Source: Galeopsis tetrahit
Lineage: Eukaryota; Streptophyta; Magnoliopsida; Lamiales; Lamiaceae
Assembly (NCBI GenBank): GCA_963675135.1
Contig: OY776119.1
Coordinates: 69,309,727-69,373,726 of the forward strand
Reading direction: 5' to 3'
Length of the DNA stretch: 64,000 nt
Positions within the stretch are counted from its first letter, which is position 1. Every line of letters starts with the position of its first letter. Below, one piece after another: positions 35,300 through 46,600 of this stretch. A program made the position numbers and the translations under genes. A model generated the notes under the pieces. That model searched no databases and was not told the origin of the DNA. It was given only the letters and a program-made list of their open reading frames with translations.

Positions 35300-35301
35300 T
35301 A

Positions 35302-36378
35302 TATGTGGGAAGGCCACATAGAACGGGAAGAAATCGACTTTCCATTAACATTAATTATTCCACTTCATGAGTAAATTAAATACTACTAATTTAATGACTT
35401 CAACTTTGTAGTCCTCCTATAATCAAATAGAGTGATTAAATTAATTTCGTTATAGTGTTTGAATGTATACAATTATAATATAGACGTGCACTAGAGAATA
35501 TAATTTTTTTTGTTTTATTGAAAGATAGAGAATATAAGAATATTAAAATAAGAGAAGAGATAATTAACATATTTTAACTTATCTCACCATGAAAAAGATA
35601 AGGGAATTTGGACGCCAACCATTTCCAAACCACTTGCAATATTCTCATCTTTCATGTCACGCCAAATTCACACATCCAAAATTTGAGAAGGACAACACGA
35701 CACCCTTTTGGGCTATCAACAATAGTTCGTATTGAGACAAAAATTAATATACAATATTGCACGGATTCAATTCTTCGTAATATGCTTTAAAATTTATACA
35801 CCACTTACTTTTTTTTCCTCATTTTCTTCTTTTTTTCTTCATGATAGATTCTTATTCTTTCATTAAATTTGTGTGATCGATCTTGGTTGCTGAATTTACA
35901 TTTCAATTTGATGAATTAAGTTTTTAGTACCAAAATTTAATATATTTTCTAACCCTTTTTAGCATTTTTACAGGTTTTGTTCGTACGGTAACACCTCTCA
36001 ACATAAAGTAACTAGATTTTAAAGTATTTTACATGTGTTATCATTCATAGAGACAAACATGTGTAACTATAAAAATAAATATATATTATTATTTTTTTAT
36101 AATAATGCATATTTTCCATTAAAGTAACATATGTTATTTTATAATAACACAAATTTGGAATTGAGTTATTTTGTTTATCTTTGCGCGATTTTTGTGAGAA
36201 AGTTCACTTGAGCCGATCCGACCCACATAAAATTCGTGAGATTTTCTACATTCTAAAAGAAGGTCTCATCTAGGGATTGAACCTAGAACTGAGACTCTAT
36301 ACCATGAAAAAAATTTATCTCATCAAAAAGTTCGAACTTATATATAAAGAAGTGAGGTTGAAAATTAATTTACATATA
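35302..36378. other. AT-rich stretch, nothing recognised
   Basis: Only short frames (for example 35608-35790, plus) without family resemblance. GGGATTGAACCTAGAAC near 36275 looks like an antisense pol III B box or a retroelement 3' tail, too weak to call. Confidence 0.4.
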
Positions 36379-36950
36379 TCCCCTTATATACTAATAGGGA
36401 GTTTAAATTGATGATGTGTCATTTTGTGGTTAATTTGGCTTATGTGTCATTTTGTGGTTGATTTGGCTTATGTGTCATAATTTAATGATGTTGTTAATTT
36501 TAAAAAGTATGATGTGTAATTAAGTTATTCGTTGAGTAAGATATGATTAATAAACTCTTTCCAAATATTATATTCTTATTATTTTAACATTGACTAATTA
36601 AATTATATTTTATTTTATTTTATTTACTTAACTTTATTTTAGTATTCATTTTATTCTTTAGTTTAATTTATTTTAGAACTATTTAATGTTTTTCTGAGTA
36701 AAATACATTAATCTAAAATTTATTTTTATTGGGGTGTACAATTCTTTATTTAATTAGTTATTCAATTGTATTTTATAATTACTTTTATCTTATATTTCAA
36801 GTAATTTTTTCTGCAATTATTTTAAATTTATTATAAGTTTAATGCATTTAAAAAATAGAGCTCGAAAATATATATGTAAAACTTATTATATAATTTTATA
36901 CATAATATTTATTATATAAATAATTATATTATTTTACAAGATTACCAAAT
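36379..36950 (+). repeat. 572-bp direct repeat, copy 1 (Helitron 5'-end-like)
   Basis: It begins TCCCCTTATATACTAATAGG after A and ends ATTACCAAAT. It is almost identical to 37517-38083. Inside, GGCTTATGTGTCATTTTGTGG is itself doubled. A TC start after A and a 5' block with GATGATGTGTCAT are like plant Helitron 5' ends. Confidence 0.75.
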
Positions 36951-37516
36951 TTGTTATATATACATAATACACTACTTCTACAGTATATAATCCCCTTATA
37001 TAGAGTTTAAATTGATGATGTGTCATAATTAAAATTGTCAAAAAGACTAAATTGCAACTATATTTAAAGTTTGTGATTTATTTGGAATTACCTTAAAGTT
37101 TAAATTAGATTGCAAATGAGGAAAAGGTTATGATTTAATTTGCAATTAACTAAAATATTTATTTATTTAATTGTGTAATGGTTGATATGGAATGTTTACT
37201 TACAATTTATTAAGAGTTATTTTAATATTATTTAAATTATTTGTTTCCGAACTTTTATAATTTTTTTAAAAGTTATTTTCATATTTATTAAATGTAAGGT
37301 GTTGTGGTTGATATTGAAGGTTGACTTACAATTTATTAAGAGATATTTTAATATTACTTAAATTGTTTGTTTCCGAAATTTTATAATTTTTTTTTTTAAA
37401 GTTGTTTTCATATTTATTAAATTTCAATGTCACATTTCGTTTGATTCTCACAAATTTTCTTAGAAATTTACTTTATAAAATTAACTAACATAACATAAGT
37501 GTAATTATTTTGTATA

Positions 37517-38083
37517 TCCCCTTATATACTAATAGGGAGTTTAAATTGATGATGTGTCATTTTGTGGTTAATTTGGCTTATGTGTCATTTTGTAGTTGAT
37601 TTGGCTTATGTGTCATAATTTAATGAAGTTGTTAATTTTAAAAAGCATGATGTGTAATTAAGTTATTGGTTGAGTAAGATATAATTAATAAACTCTTTCC
37701 AAATATTATATTCTTATTATTTTAACATTGACTAATTAAATTAAATTTTATTTTATTTACTTAACTTTATTTTAGTATTCATTTTATTCTTTAGTTTAAT
37801 TTATTTTAGAACTATTTAATGTTTTTCTGAGTAAAATACATTAATCTAAAAATTATTTTTATTGGGGTGTACAATTCTTTATTTAATTAGTTATTCAATT
37901 GTATTTTATAATTACTTTTATCTTATATTTCAAGTAATTTTTTCTGCAATTATTTTAAATTTATTATAAGTTTAATGCATTTAAAAAATAGAGCTCGAAA
38001 ATATATATGTAAAACTTATTATATAATTTTATACATAATATTTATTATATAAATAATTATATTATTTTACAAGATTACCAAAT
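37517..38083 (+). repeat. 567-bp direct repeat, copy 2 (Helitron 5'-end-like)
   Basis: It starts TCCCCTTATATACTAATAGG and differs from copy 1 by a few substitutions and small indels. A third, shorter 5'-end copy starts at 36991 (TCCCCTTATATAGAGTTTA). Similarity to copy 1 stops after TTACCAAAT. Confidence 0.75.
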
Positions 38084-39066
38084 CTTCTATATATATATAT
38101 TTCCAAACTTTTGTTGTGCCACATGTCACAACCTTATAAATTTGTTTTAATTCTCTCTCCTTCAAAACACTCCATTTCAAAATCTCTCCACTCTTATTAA
38201 TTTGATTTTTTTGTTTTAATCTTAACTATCCGTTATTATGTGATTCGATCTCGGCCATTAAATTATTTTTACGGTTTCATTTGTTTTTCCATTTTCATTA
38301 ATATGCCCTGCCGTTACTCTCCTCTAATCTCTCCATTCTTATTAATGCTGCCGTTACTCTCCTCTAATCTCTCCATTAGCTGATTATTCTTCTTCAATTT
38401 TACACTATGTTGTGTGAATCAGTACTTAGATTTATGTGAAAATCGGTCAGTTTTGTTATTATCCTTTCTTCTTCTCGGCTCCTTTCAACTCTCTCCCACT
38501 CCCACAATTGCTTCATTCCGCCGTCTCGACTACATTGTGCCGCCGTTGTAAGCTTTTTTAATGGTGTGTCATTTTTCTAATTTGATTTTTACAATTTTCT
38601 ATTCTCTGTGTTTTTTTTTCTAATTTTCTAATCTGTATTTTTTTCCAGATTCTACATATGATGTGTACGTGAATCTGTAAAATTTATGTGGTAATTGTTT
38701 TGATTTCAAATGCAACTCACGAAAATCTTGATATTTACTGTGAGATATATCACGAAATTGGAGTTTTAATCTTATGTTCTGAAACTGGGTCTATTAACTT
38801 TTTTCTTCAGGAATAAATCTTCGTTCATTTTTTGAATGTAAACCATAATAGTATATCGTATGATTGCAATGCAGAGCTTCCAGTGAGCAGCACCAAGGAA
38901 GAGATACAAAAGAATAAGGAAATAATCTTTATTAACTATAAGGTAACGTACATCTAGACTCTATTTTTTGTTTTTATTCTAATTTGAGTTTAATAATGGA
39001 GAATTTTCCGTAGTTATGAATAATGAAGGTAAATTTGTGTTGTATTAATTTTTACTGAATGCATAG

Positions 39067-39175
39067 GCAAGTCCGCAAGTGTGATATATTATGACAAGTC
39101 TCTATTCCCCACTTTTGGAGGATTGTTGTATGATTATGATATTGGAGCCGCATCTTCTACTATCATTCCATTCAG
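39067..39175 (+). pseudogene. Captured exon resembling a D-xylose/vacuolar glucose transporter
   Basis: Bounded by ATAG before and CAG|GTACT after, it encodes KSLFPTFGGLLYDYDIGAAS. This resembles the first transmembrane helix of plant sugar:proton symporters of the VGT/xylose-symporter-like group (pattern LFPALGxLLxGYDIGATS, recalled). In those MFS carriers the GYDIG segment begins helix 1 of twelve. A second possible exon (38875-38942) lies upstream between AG and GTAACG. No other transporter helices follow, so only a fragment was captured. Similarity rests on about 20 residues. Confidence 0.45.
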
Positions 39176-40560
39176 GTACTTCTTCAATCATGTGTTTTTT
39201 TTGTGTGAATTAGCTCAATCAGTCATATTATTTATTTTCGTCATTGTTAAAATTAGTATTGAGGTCGATTTTTTATACGATTGATTTGTAGGTTCAATTT
39301 TTATTGCAATTTATGAATTTTATTTTATTGAACAATTTTCATGACGACCTTTCATTATTTTCACTCGGTTACTTAAGTCAGAAGATTTTGTATACATCAA
39401 ATTGGAATTCTAAACCTCTAAGTATATATATATATTTTTTTAAATCCCACAAAGTACGTGGGTTCTACTAGAATCCTAAACCCTTGTGTGACATAATCAC
39501 TCTTTGCACAGCTTTTTCCAGGGAATAAACTGTTGATTCAGTTTTACAGGTTCGTTCACTATTTTTTTAAATCTCTCCCACTGTTTGTTTAATCACTTTT
39601 CACAGTTTGTTTCACTTACAATTGATTTTCTTTTAATTTTGTTTTGCAGGTTAATCTTCTTAAATCAAAACTACGTGTCAAAAGGAAATCACATCATTTT
39701 GTGTTACAAAAGCATATTTCAATCATTATTTTAAATTCTAATTTGGTTATCAATTGTTTGATGTACTAAAAATTGTATACGTAAATTACTAATATACAGA
39801 ATTATTTGTTAATGCATTATGTTAAAATAAAATAATATATAGTTATATTAAAGCTCGATCTCTTTTTTCCACAATTTTGATCTGTAATTCTATCGTCTAA
39901 ATAAATCAAATGTTTAATTAAGTATCATCCATGTATAAGTAAATAAAAGTATTGGTGTCATCGATAGTGCAATTGTCCAAATGTAAAGTGTTTTTTAATA
40001 GATATTGATAGTCTACATTGGATGACATACTTGAAAAAGAGACAATTACTGAATTTGCTTGGTTCGGAGTATATAATTTATTCTTAAAAAAGAGTTATCA
40101 TTTTATTTTCATTGTTATCTTTCTCTTAATTACTCAAACTGTCATTTAATTTTACAGCATGTCCAATTATTTTATTCATATTGTAACTCACAATATATAC
40201 CGAGTGCATGCAATTCCCACAAAAAATTGATTTATCTAGAAAAATAACAAAAAAAAAAAAGAAAGAATGGGACCAAAATTGAACACAATATAACTTCTCC
40301 CCATTTTAAAATCTCTTTAATTATGTAACTTTGAATTTTAATTTTTTTATTTCTTTTTTTAAATGATTTATAACGGACTTGACTTTCTTATCCACTCATT
40401 TTCAGTTTCTAAATCTAATTTTATATGGTTCACAAAAATCTAATTTTGTATCAATTTACATTTATTATTATTTTAAAAAATTTTTGTTCCTTTCAATTTT
40501 TTTTATATTTTTTTTTCAGATTAAATTAAATTACATGCCTATACATTTAAAAAAATTATA

Positions 40561-40794
40561 CTCCCTCCGTCCACCAAAAGTGTGCTCATTTCTTTTTTTG
40601 AGGTTCACAAAAACGTGCTTATTCTATTTAAATAGTTAACTTTTGAATATTTTTTCTACTTTACTAACAAGATTGAGTATCTACCAAATATATTTTCTAC
40701 TCATTATATTAAATATATTCTTTATAATTAAAATATGATTTTTTTAAAAGCACATATAAAAAAAAATGAGCACACTTTTGGTGGACAGAGGGAG
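40561..40794. mobile_element. Stowaway MITE
   Basis: TA duplications at 40559-40560 and 40795-40796. The ends read CTCCCTCCGTCCACCAAAAG and CTCCCTCTGTCCACCAAAAG inward, continuing to GTGTGCTCATTT on both. CTCCCTCCGTCC is the Stowaway (Tc1/mariner) signature. 234 bp, no ORF, nested in the Helitron. Confidence 0.95.
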
Positions 40795-40834
40795 TATTAA
40801 ATTTTCCTATGTGTTAAATAATTATTTTTACAAT

Positions 40835-40862
40835 CCCGCGTAATACGCGGGTCTTACGCTAG
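40835..40862 (+). promoter_or_regulatory. Helitron 3' terminus (hairpin plus CTAG)
   Basis: A 17-base palindrome CCCGCGTAATACGCGGG, seven bases, then CTAG and host T. In rolling-circle transposition this acts as the terminator for strand transfer. Confidence 0.85.
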
Positions 40863-41196
40863 TTAATTCTCTAATACCTTCTTCCTAATTTGTACTAATG
40901 TTGTATTTATTCATTTTTACCTAAGCAATTTCAAGTTTCTATACAAAACACTATAAAAATTAGGAGTTCTTTTTTAATATATAGAAAATAAATTTATGTA
41001 TGCACAAGTTGTACTCCATGTAATTGATGTAATTTTTTATAATATGTAAATGCTACGATGTTACTTTATAAATAGTGATATTAATCATTAATTAATAAAT
41101 GATGTAATACTTTAAATTAAAAAAAATTACACAGTACAAATGATGGCATGAGTTGCAAATGTGACTCTTTATAGAATAATAGTCAATGAATCCTTA

Positions 41197-42246
41197 GGCT
41201 CCATTGGAATGAGAAATCTGGAATTTTAAATCTACTAAAATCTATTAAATTTGCATGTCACTAAAATAGTTGGAGTAGATTTGATTGTGAGAATCCAGAG
41301 TCCAACTCTTCCATTCAAACACAACTTATATTATTTTATAATTTTTTTCAAAATTTAAAAGTAAAGGGTGTGAATAGGTGAAAATAAAATTCAGCAAAGT
41401 TATTCTTTGAAGATGATGATGACGGTGGGTGAAGATTAAAAAGAGAGATAAATCATCCAACTTTAGGACTTATATGAGGTAGCTAAATTCTCTTTTTTTT
41501 TTTTTTTAATTACATTAAATACCCATCACTTTTCCCCTCCCCATGACTCGAACCCCATGATCTAAAGCCTAGGTAGTGGTGCTCTAACCACTTGAGCTAT
41601 CCAACTTCGTCAGCTAAATTCTCATTGTTTCGACCTATTTGAATATTGCAAAAAAAAAATAAAAAATTATTTTGAGATTTTAAAATCTAACCCGTTCTAT
41701 TTTTAGAATTAAAATTTTAAAATATTACCATATAAATATCTATAATTATAAATACATATAATTTATAAAATTCATGTAAATATTTATAAATACTTACAAA
41801 CCATATACAAATACCTATAAATTCTATTTCACTTGTTCCTCACTTAGGGACCCATAACTTTTGGGCACAAGTTTAATTATATAATTTTTTTATTAGTATT
41901 ATGAGATATATATAAAAGTATGAATAGTAAAAACTTTTCAACTTTATGAGTAATAAAGTTACTTTTTAGTGTGATAAAATAATAGCATTTGATGTAATAT
42001 TGTGATTTTTTGAAGGAATAGTTAAATTGTTCTTTTGTTATATTAAGTATGAGTCATTAAATAGGGACACAAAAAGGGTAAAATTAATTATTAAGTAGGG
42101 AATGAAAGGAGTATATAAACATCTATAAATTTTATAACATAAAGTTAAAGCTTGCACGGCTTAAATTTCAAAACAAACCCAAAATACACAAGTAATTAAA
42201 ATTTTAAAATACACTAAATTTTAAAATTTCCCAAACAAGCATGCCC
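41197..42246. mobile_element. Possible Tourist-like element
   Basis: TTA flanks both sides (41194-41196, 42247-42249). Inward ends are GGCTCCATTGGAATGAGAAA and GGGCATGCTTGTTTGGGAAA, only partly alike. Subterminal AT-rich blocks with TATTTATAAATAC resemble the 47269-47566 MITE. No ORF. It would contain the SINE at 41493-41611. Confidence 0.4.
41493..41611 (-). mobile_element. tRNA-derived SINE with perfect 12-bp duplication
   Basis: Minus reads a pol III A box TAGCTCAAGTGG, TTAGAGCACCACTACC, then a B box GGTTCGAGTC, a GGGGAGGGG segment and a 15-A tail. AGCTAAATTCTC occurs at 41481-41492 and 41612-41623. Length 119 bp. The intact boxes, tail and duplication make this a recent SINE copy mobilised by a LINE. 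Confidence 0.92.
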
Positions 42247-42249
42247 TTA

Positions 42250-43548
42250 ATTATTTTGAGGGCAAGATCTATTATTCAATGCCATGGTTATTTTCACCCC
42301 CAAATAACGGTTTAGAGAAGTATGAATAAATGAGGTGGGTGAACTAATCTAATGAGAGGTGAACTAATTAATTTCGGTTACCAATAATGGTGGCCATTAT
42401 TCAGTTTTTCCAATTTATTTGTTTGGTCCCAATTTTTGTAGAGCCTCAAGTACACTACTGGTCCATTCGGTCATTGTTCTATCCTAAAATTTACAGCATG
42501 TGGAAATAATCAAATACAAGTATAACATTATAGAATATAATGAAAAGAAAATTAGAGGATACAGAATTAAAACTTTGGAATACACTACCGGGAAAAAAAA
42601 TTGAGTTTTTAAATGTATACAATCAAATTGGGTCTCAGCTCGTTTGTAAAAAAATAGGTTCAAGTTCGGCTCAAAGAGTCTTTGTTCGGCTCAAAGAGTC
42701 TTTAATATGTGGTTTAAGTCTTTTTTTTGTTGTTGAAAACAAAGATAAAAGGACTACAAGTGAGAATTTAAAAAGATAATGAACCAAATGTGGATTAAAT
42801 AAAAGATACAGGACCATTTGTGATTTTTTTTTTCTCAATAGTTAGTGATGTGGAATGACACGCAAGCAAATTCACCGGAATTTGACTCTCACGTGATCGG
42901 CACATGTGAATTCAGGTCATTTTTTTAATTTTTTGACGAAAAGGACCTGTTGCGATAATAAAAGGACTACAGACGATAATTTAAAAAGATAAAGGACCAA
43001 ACGCGGATTCAACAAAAGTTACAGGACTGTTTGTGATATTTTCCCTTATTAATTAGTACTTGTACTCTTTCAATCAAGATATATAAGTTATAAAAAAAAA
43101 TTTAAAAATTATTTATATTACAGATTTACAAAGTTGCACTTAGTTACTACTTGCACTTTTATTATTTTTAACGTACATCTTTGTCAATTATGTAAAAAAA
43201 ATTCAATCGACATATATAAGTGATAAAAAAAAAATTTAATTATTTATATTACACATTTACAAAGTTGCACTTAGTTACTACTTGCATTTTTATTATTTTT
43301 AACGTACACCTTTGTCAATTACGTAAATATTTTTTGAAGAAAGTGGGAATTGAACCTACAACATTATGGAAATTTATGTAAAGAAGTGTCACTGGACCAC
43401 AAGCTAACTTTGTAACTAATAAATAAACAGTTAATGGACTCGAGTGCACAATATGCACTCGAGTCCATACTAGACCTACCCTTAAAAAATTGATAAATTA
43501 TTAAATTATTCGAGTTATTTACGAGCCCGTTCACGAACTCATAAATAA
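42250..43548. repeat. Intergenic stretch with direct repeats
   Basis: GTTCGGCTCAAAGAGTCTTT is doubled at about 42665-42705. An AAAGGACTACA... GGACCAAA block near 42750-42830 recurs at 42958-43045. A segment of about 120 bp at 43080-43197 (with AAAGTTGCACTTAGTTACTA) is duplicated at 43205-43325. No coding domain. Confidence 0.6.
43335..43415 (-). mobile_element. Possible SINE head (tRNA-like), weak
   Basis: Minus has a B box GGTTCAATTCCC and upstream TTAGCTTGTGGTCCAGTG as a poor A box, about 55 bases apart. It sits next to the 120-bp duplication. No clear tail or target duplication. Confidence 0.35.
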
Positions 43549-44362
43549 GGCCACGGATAAATGCCCCCCTCTTTATTATGTCTTCACCCTCGTTTGAGTT
43601 TACACCCCAATTTTGAATTCACCCACCTCTCATTTTCCAACAATACCCTTTTCTCATAAACCCATATTTCCCCATTTTTTTCTTATTTCTCCTTCCCGCC
43701 TCCATCCTTTCCTCCCCCTTCTCTCCCTCCCTCCTACAAACTACCGCCTCCTACCTAGACCATCACCGCCACACGTTTGTCGGCGCCCTTAGCACAGCCC
43801 CAAGTCGTCGTCTCCTCCTAGCCCATCGCCATCATCCGCTGGCCAAACGCCGGTCGCCACATCCCTCAGCCTTGCGGCGTTGTCGCCTCCCAGGTCGTCA
43901 CACTTTGCCCGTAGGCCAGCCGCCCATCTTCGTCGCCCCCAATTCAGCGCCGTCACGGTTCTTTTTTTTTTTCGGTTCATTTTCTGCTTATACTGTTTAT
44001 CTTGGTTTTTTTTTTTTTTTTTGGTGAAGAAGAGTGGGAAAGAATACAGAAAAATGAAGTTTTTTTGCCTTTTTTCTGAATTTATTTTCTAAATTTTGAT
44101 ACATTTTCTTTTTTTTTTTTCTAAAAATCTATTACATTTTCGAAAAAAAATCTGAAATAATTTTTTTTCTGACTCCGGTGTGATTGGCGGCGGTGACTCA
44201 GTTGAGACTCCTTTACAAATTGTTAATGTATAAATTAGTATTGATTGGAATATATTTTGTATAATTAATAAAAGGGTAGCATGGTCTTTTTATATGTATT
44301 TTTTTTTTCAAAATAAATTGGGAGGTGAAGTCATAAAATGAGGGGGACATTTAGCCGTGACC
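43549..44362. mobile_element. Mutator-type non-autonomous element, family M1
   Basis: Nine-base duplication CATAAATAA (43540-43548) and CATAAACAA (44363-44371). Long inverted ends: GGCCACGGATAAATGCCCCC and GGTCACGGCTAAATGTCCCC, continuing through TATG and CTTCACC on both strands for over 40 bases. Inside is a GC-rich island at 43740-43970 (many CGCC and CGTCG), unlike its surroundings, possibly a captured exon. Short frames in it give only Ala/Arg/Pro-rich sequence. Its TIR is the unit of the array at 50729-51400. Confidence 0.85.
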
Positions 44363-44517
44363 CATAAACAAATATGTTTGTGAGTCTTCGAACCAAATAC
44401 CATCAAGCTTATGCTCAGCTGGTGAAATTTAACAAACAAACTCGAACAAATGAACAACTTTGTTTAATTAATCTGTAGAACTAATAAGAGGGCAGCGGTA
44501 GACATCTAAATTTTAAA

Positions 44518-44692
44518 TTTCTTTGGACCTCTAAAGTTCAGTAAATCAAGATGGGCCTCTAAAGTCCGGTAATCAAGACGGGCCTTTAAAGTCCAGTAAA
44601 TCAAGACGGGCCTCTAAAGTTCGATAAATTAAGACGGGCCTCTAAAGTTCCATAAATGAAGATGGGCCTCTAAAGTCCGACAAACCAAATCA
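44518..44692 (+). repeat. 28-bp tandem repeat, six copies, in the LTR U3
   Basis: The units are built on GGGCCTCTAAAGTCCGGTAA with TCAAGAC and lie just upstream of the TATA box at 44802. The array may be an enhancer-like duplication. Confidence 0.85.
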
Positions 44693-44954
44693 AGCCCAAA
44701 TAGGGTATTCTTAGCCCATCAAGTAATTCAAAATTTGAATTAAGCCCTAACCACTTGCACAAAAATCTCCTTGTCCCATAAAAAAACCCTAGGTTCTACA
44801 CCTATAAATAGAGGCCTCGTTTGATTCATTTCATCATCAAGAATCAGAAGCAATCAAGGCTCTAAAATTCTCTGCAGAGATTTTAGAGTATTCTTCAGCA
44901 GTCGGAGAAGCTTCAAATGCGTTCTCCGAGCAAGGCGGCGAGAAGCAGCGTTCG

Positions 44955-45232
44955 GGTGGAGATTAAGGTGCTAAGCCCCTCAATCCAGTGTTTCTTCAAG
45001 GAGGATCATCAACGGTGGTTGTCCCGATAAAGTCCCGGGGTGGAGATTAAGGTGCTAAGCCCCTCAATCCGGTGTTTCTTCAAGGAGGATCTTCGACGGT
45101 GGTTGTCCCGATAAATCCCGATATGTCCCGATAAAGTCTCGATAAGTCCCGGATAAGTCCCGATAAGTCCTGGAAAAGTCCCGATAAGTCCCGGAAAAAT
45201 CTCGATAAGTCCCGAAAAGTCCCGTAAATCGA
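44955..45232 (+). repeat. 84-bp duplication followed by GTCCCGATAA mini-repeats
   Basis: GGTGGAGATTAAGGTGCTAA through GGTTGTCCCGATAAAG occurs twice in tandem (about 44955-45038 and 45040-45117). About ten degenerate copies of GTCCCGATAA follow to 45232. The frame at 45009-45257 (minus) only mirrors this array. Confidence 0.8.
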
Positions 45233-45592
45233 CGTTTAATCCAAAATACGGCGTCAAACCCTTGGATTAACGTTACAAAGTCCCAAGTTCAAGAACGATC
45301 TTCAACGACGTTCATCCCAAAAGTCCCTAAATTCAACGTTTAATCCAAAAAATACGGTGTTAAGCCTTTGGATTATTACAAAGCCCCAAACACAAGATCG
45401 GAAAGGATTCGGCTGCGGATCAAACTCCAAAAGTTCCAAAAGTGCTCAAGAAATTCAAGAAAATCAAGAAGAGAGAATTAGAGGAGAAATTAGAGATTGT
45501 AACCCACAATATTCATCGGTTTAATCCGAAATTAAATACATTGTTTCGCATTTTCGCGTTTTTATATTTAATTCGCGAATTTGCGTTTACAA

Positions 45593-46600
45593 GGGCTTTA
45601 TTCTGCTGGACAGGGCAGGCCCATGCAATATAGTTGAAATGATTAGATGAACCCTCATTATTATAGTAATAATAATTAGGGTGCGGTTATACACACCACC
45701 CTATTGAGGACACCCACTGGACGAGTACACACATCGTTTAGATAAGGACACCCACGTGAAAATCTAAAAAATACGTCTTCCATTTCAAACCCTAATTAAA
45801 TCACCCTCTCCTTCATTTCTTACATTTTCATAAAGGTGCACCCACCTCCCTCTTCGTGCCCGTTCGCGGCCGCACCCTCTCCCCCTCTTCTCGTCGCCGG
45901 CTGTTCGCGTTCGCACCCTCTCCCCTTTGCGGCCGTTCGCGGCTGCATCCCCTCCCCCTCCCATTCGGTGTCGTTCGCGGCCGCACCCCTTCCTCTCTTC
46001 TCGTCGCCGCCGCATACGAAGGTAAGTTGGTTTGAGATTTTTTGTTACAGATCCAAACAAACAAAAAAATTAAGGTTTTGAATTTTTGTTAATTTTTTTT
46101 GAATTTTTGGTATTTTTTTGCCGAATTTCGTTACTTTGTACGATTTTTTTTTCTCGTAATATTGTGTCCGGTTTTATTTTTCTGACAAATGAAAGTTGTT
46201 CATGTATTTTTTTCGAACATATTGAGTTTGTTCAGGAAAAAACTTCGAACATATTAACCTTGTTCATGTAAAATTTTCGAACAAGTCTTTTTTTTTTCTG
46301 ACAATTTTGATTTGTCCGAAAAAAAATCCCAAAATTTTGTTTATTTTTTTTTGTCTGTTACGATATTTTTTATTTATTTAATGATAGTGTAAAAAATACC
46401 CTTTAAATAAAATAACACTACTAAATGACCCCTACTACTATCTACGCTCCCCTTTCAACATTTAAACACTAACCCTAATTACAGCCACAACCACCACTAC
46501 TTTTGGCCGTCGCCGACACCACTTCCGGCCTCCAACATCATCCAAACCAACCAAAAAAAACTCAAAAAAAAAAAAAAAATCTTTGAAATCTCATACTCTA
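45593..46600. other. GC-rich island with repeats, gene-like but unrecognised
   Basis: 45836-46020 is strikingly GC-rich in AT-rich surroundings, with repeated GTTCGCGGCCGCACCC and TCTTCTCGTCGCCG, ending at a donor-like AAGGTAAGTTGG. Both strands are open, but the peptides are Pro/Ser/Arg-rich low complexity. It resembles the island in element M1, so a captured gene piece in an unbounded transposon is possible. Confidence 0.4.

Larger units (their letters stand above)
37517..40862 (+). mobile_element. Probable non-autonomous Helitron with captured gene pieces
   Basis: The 3' end is textbook: hairpin CCCGCGTAATACGCGGG at 40835-40851, then TCTTACG and CTAG at 40859-40862, followed by T. The 5' end is taken as TC at 37517; 36991 or 36379 are alternatives because the 5' block is repeated. 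The interior has gene-like structure (a pyrimidine-rich leader near 38460-38540, several CAG acceptors and GT donors), a sugar-transporter-like exon at 39067-39175, and a nested Stowaway. No Rep/helicase coding is present. Confidence 0.65.
44475..45592 (+). repeat. Probable solo gypsy-type LTR
   Basis: It starts near TGTAGAACTAATAAGAGGGC and ends GAATTTGCGTTTACA. A TATA box CTATAAATAGAG at 44802-44812 is followed by a leader-like stretch (ATCAAGAATCAGAAGCAATC), and the 3' part GAGATTGTAACCCACAATAT with AATTAAATACATTG is common in plant gypsy LTRs (recalled). No internal region or target duplication could be confirmed, so the edges are provisional. Confidence 0.5.

Noticed and set aside
36379..38083. 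LTR pair of a short LTR element (two 570-bp direct repeats)
   Set aside because: The repeats do not start TG and end CA, no primer site or polypurine tract lies between, and a third 5' copy exists. Helitron 5' ends explain them better.
45785..46081. Three overlapping GC-rich ORFs
   Set aside because: All three mirror the same GC repeat; peptides are low complexity. The island is kept as a possible captured exon, but not as a gene.
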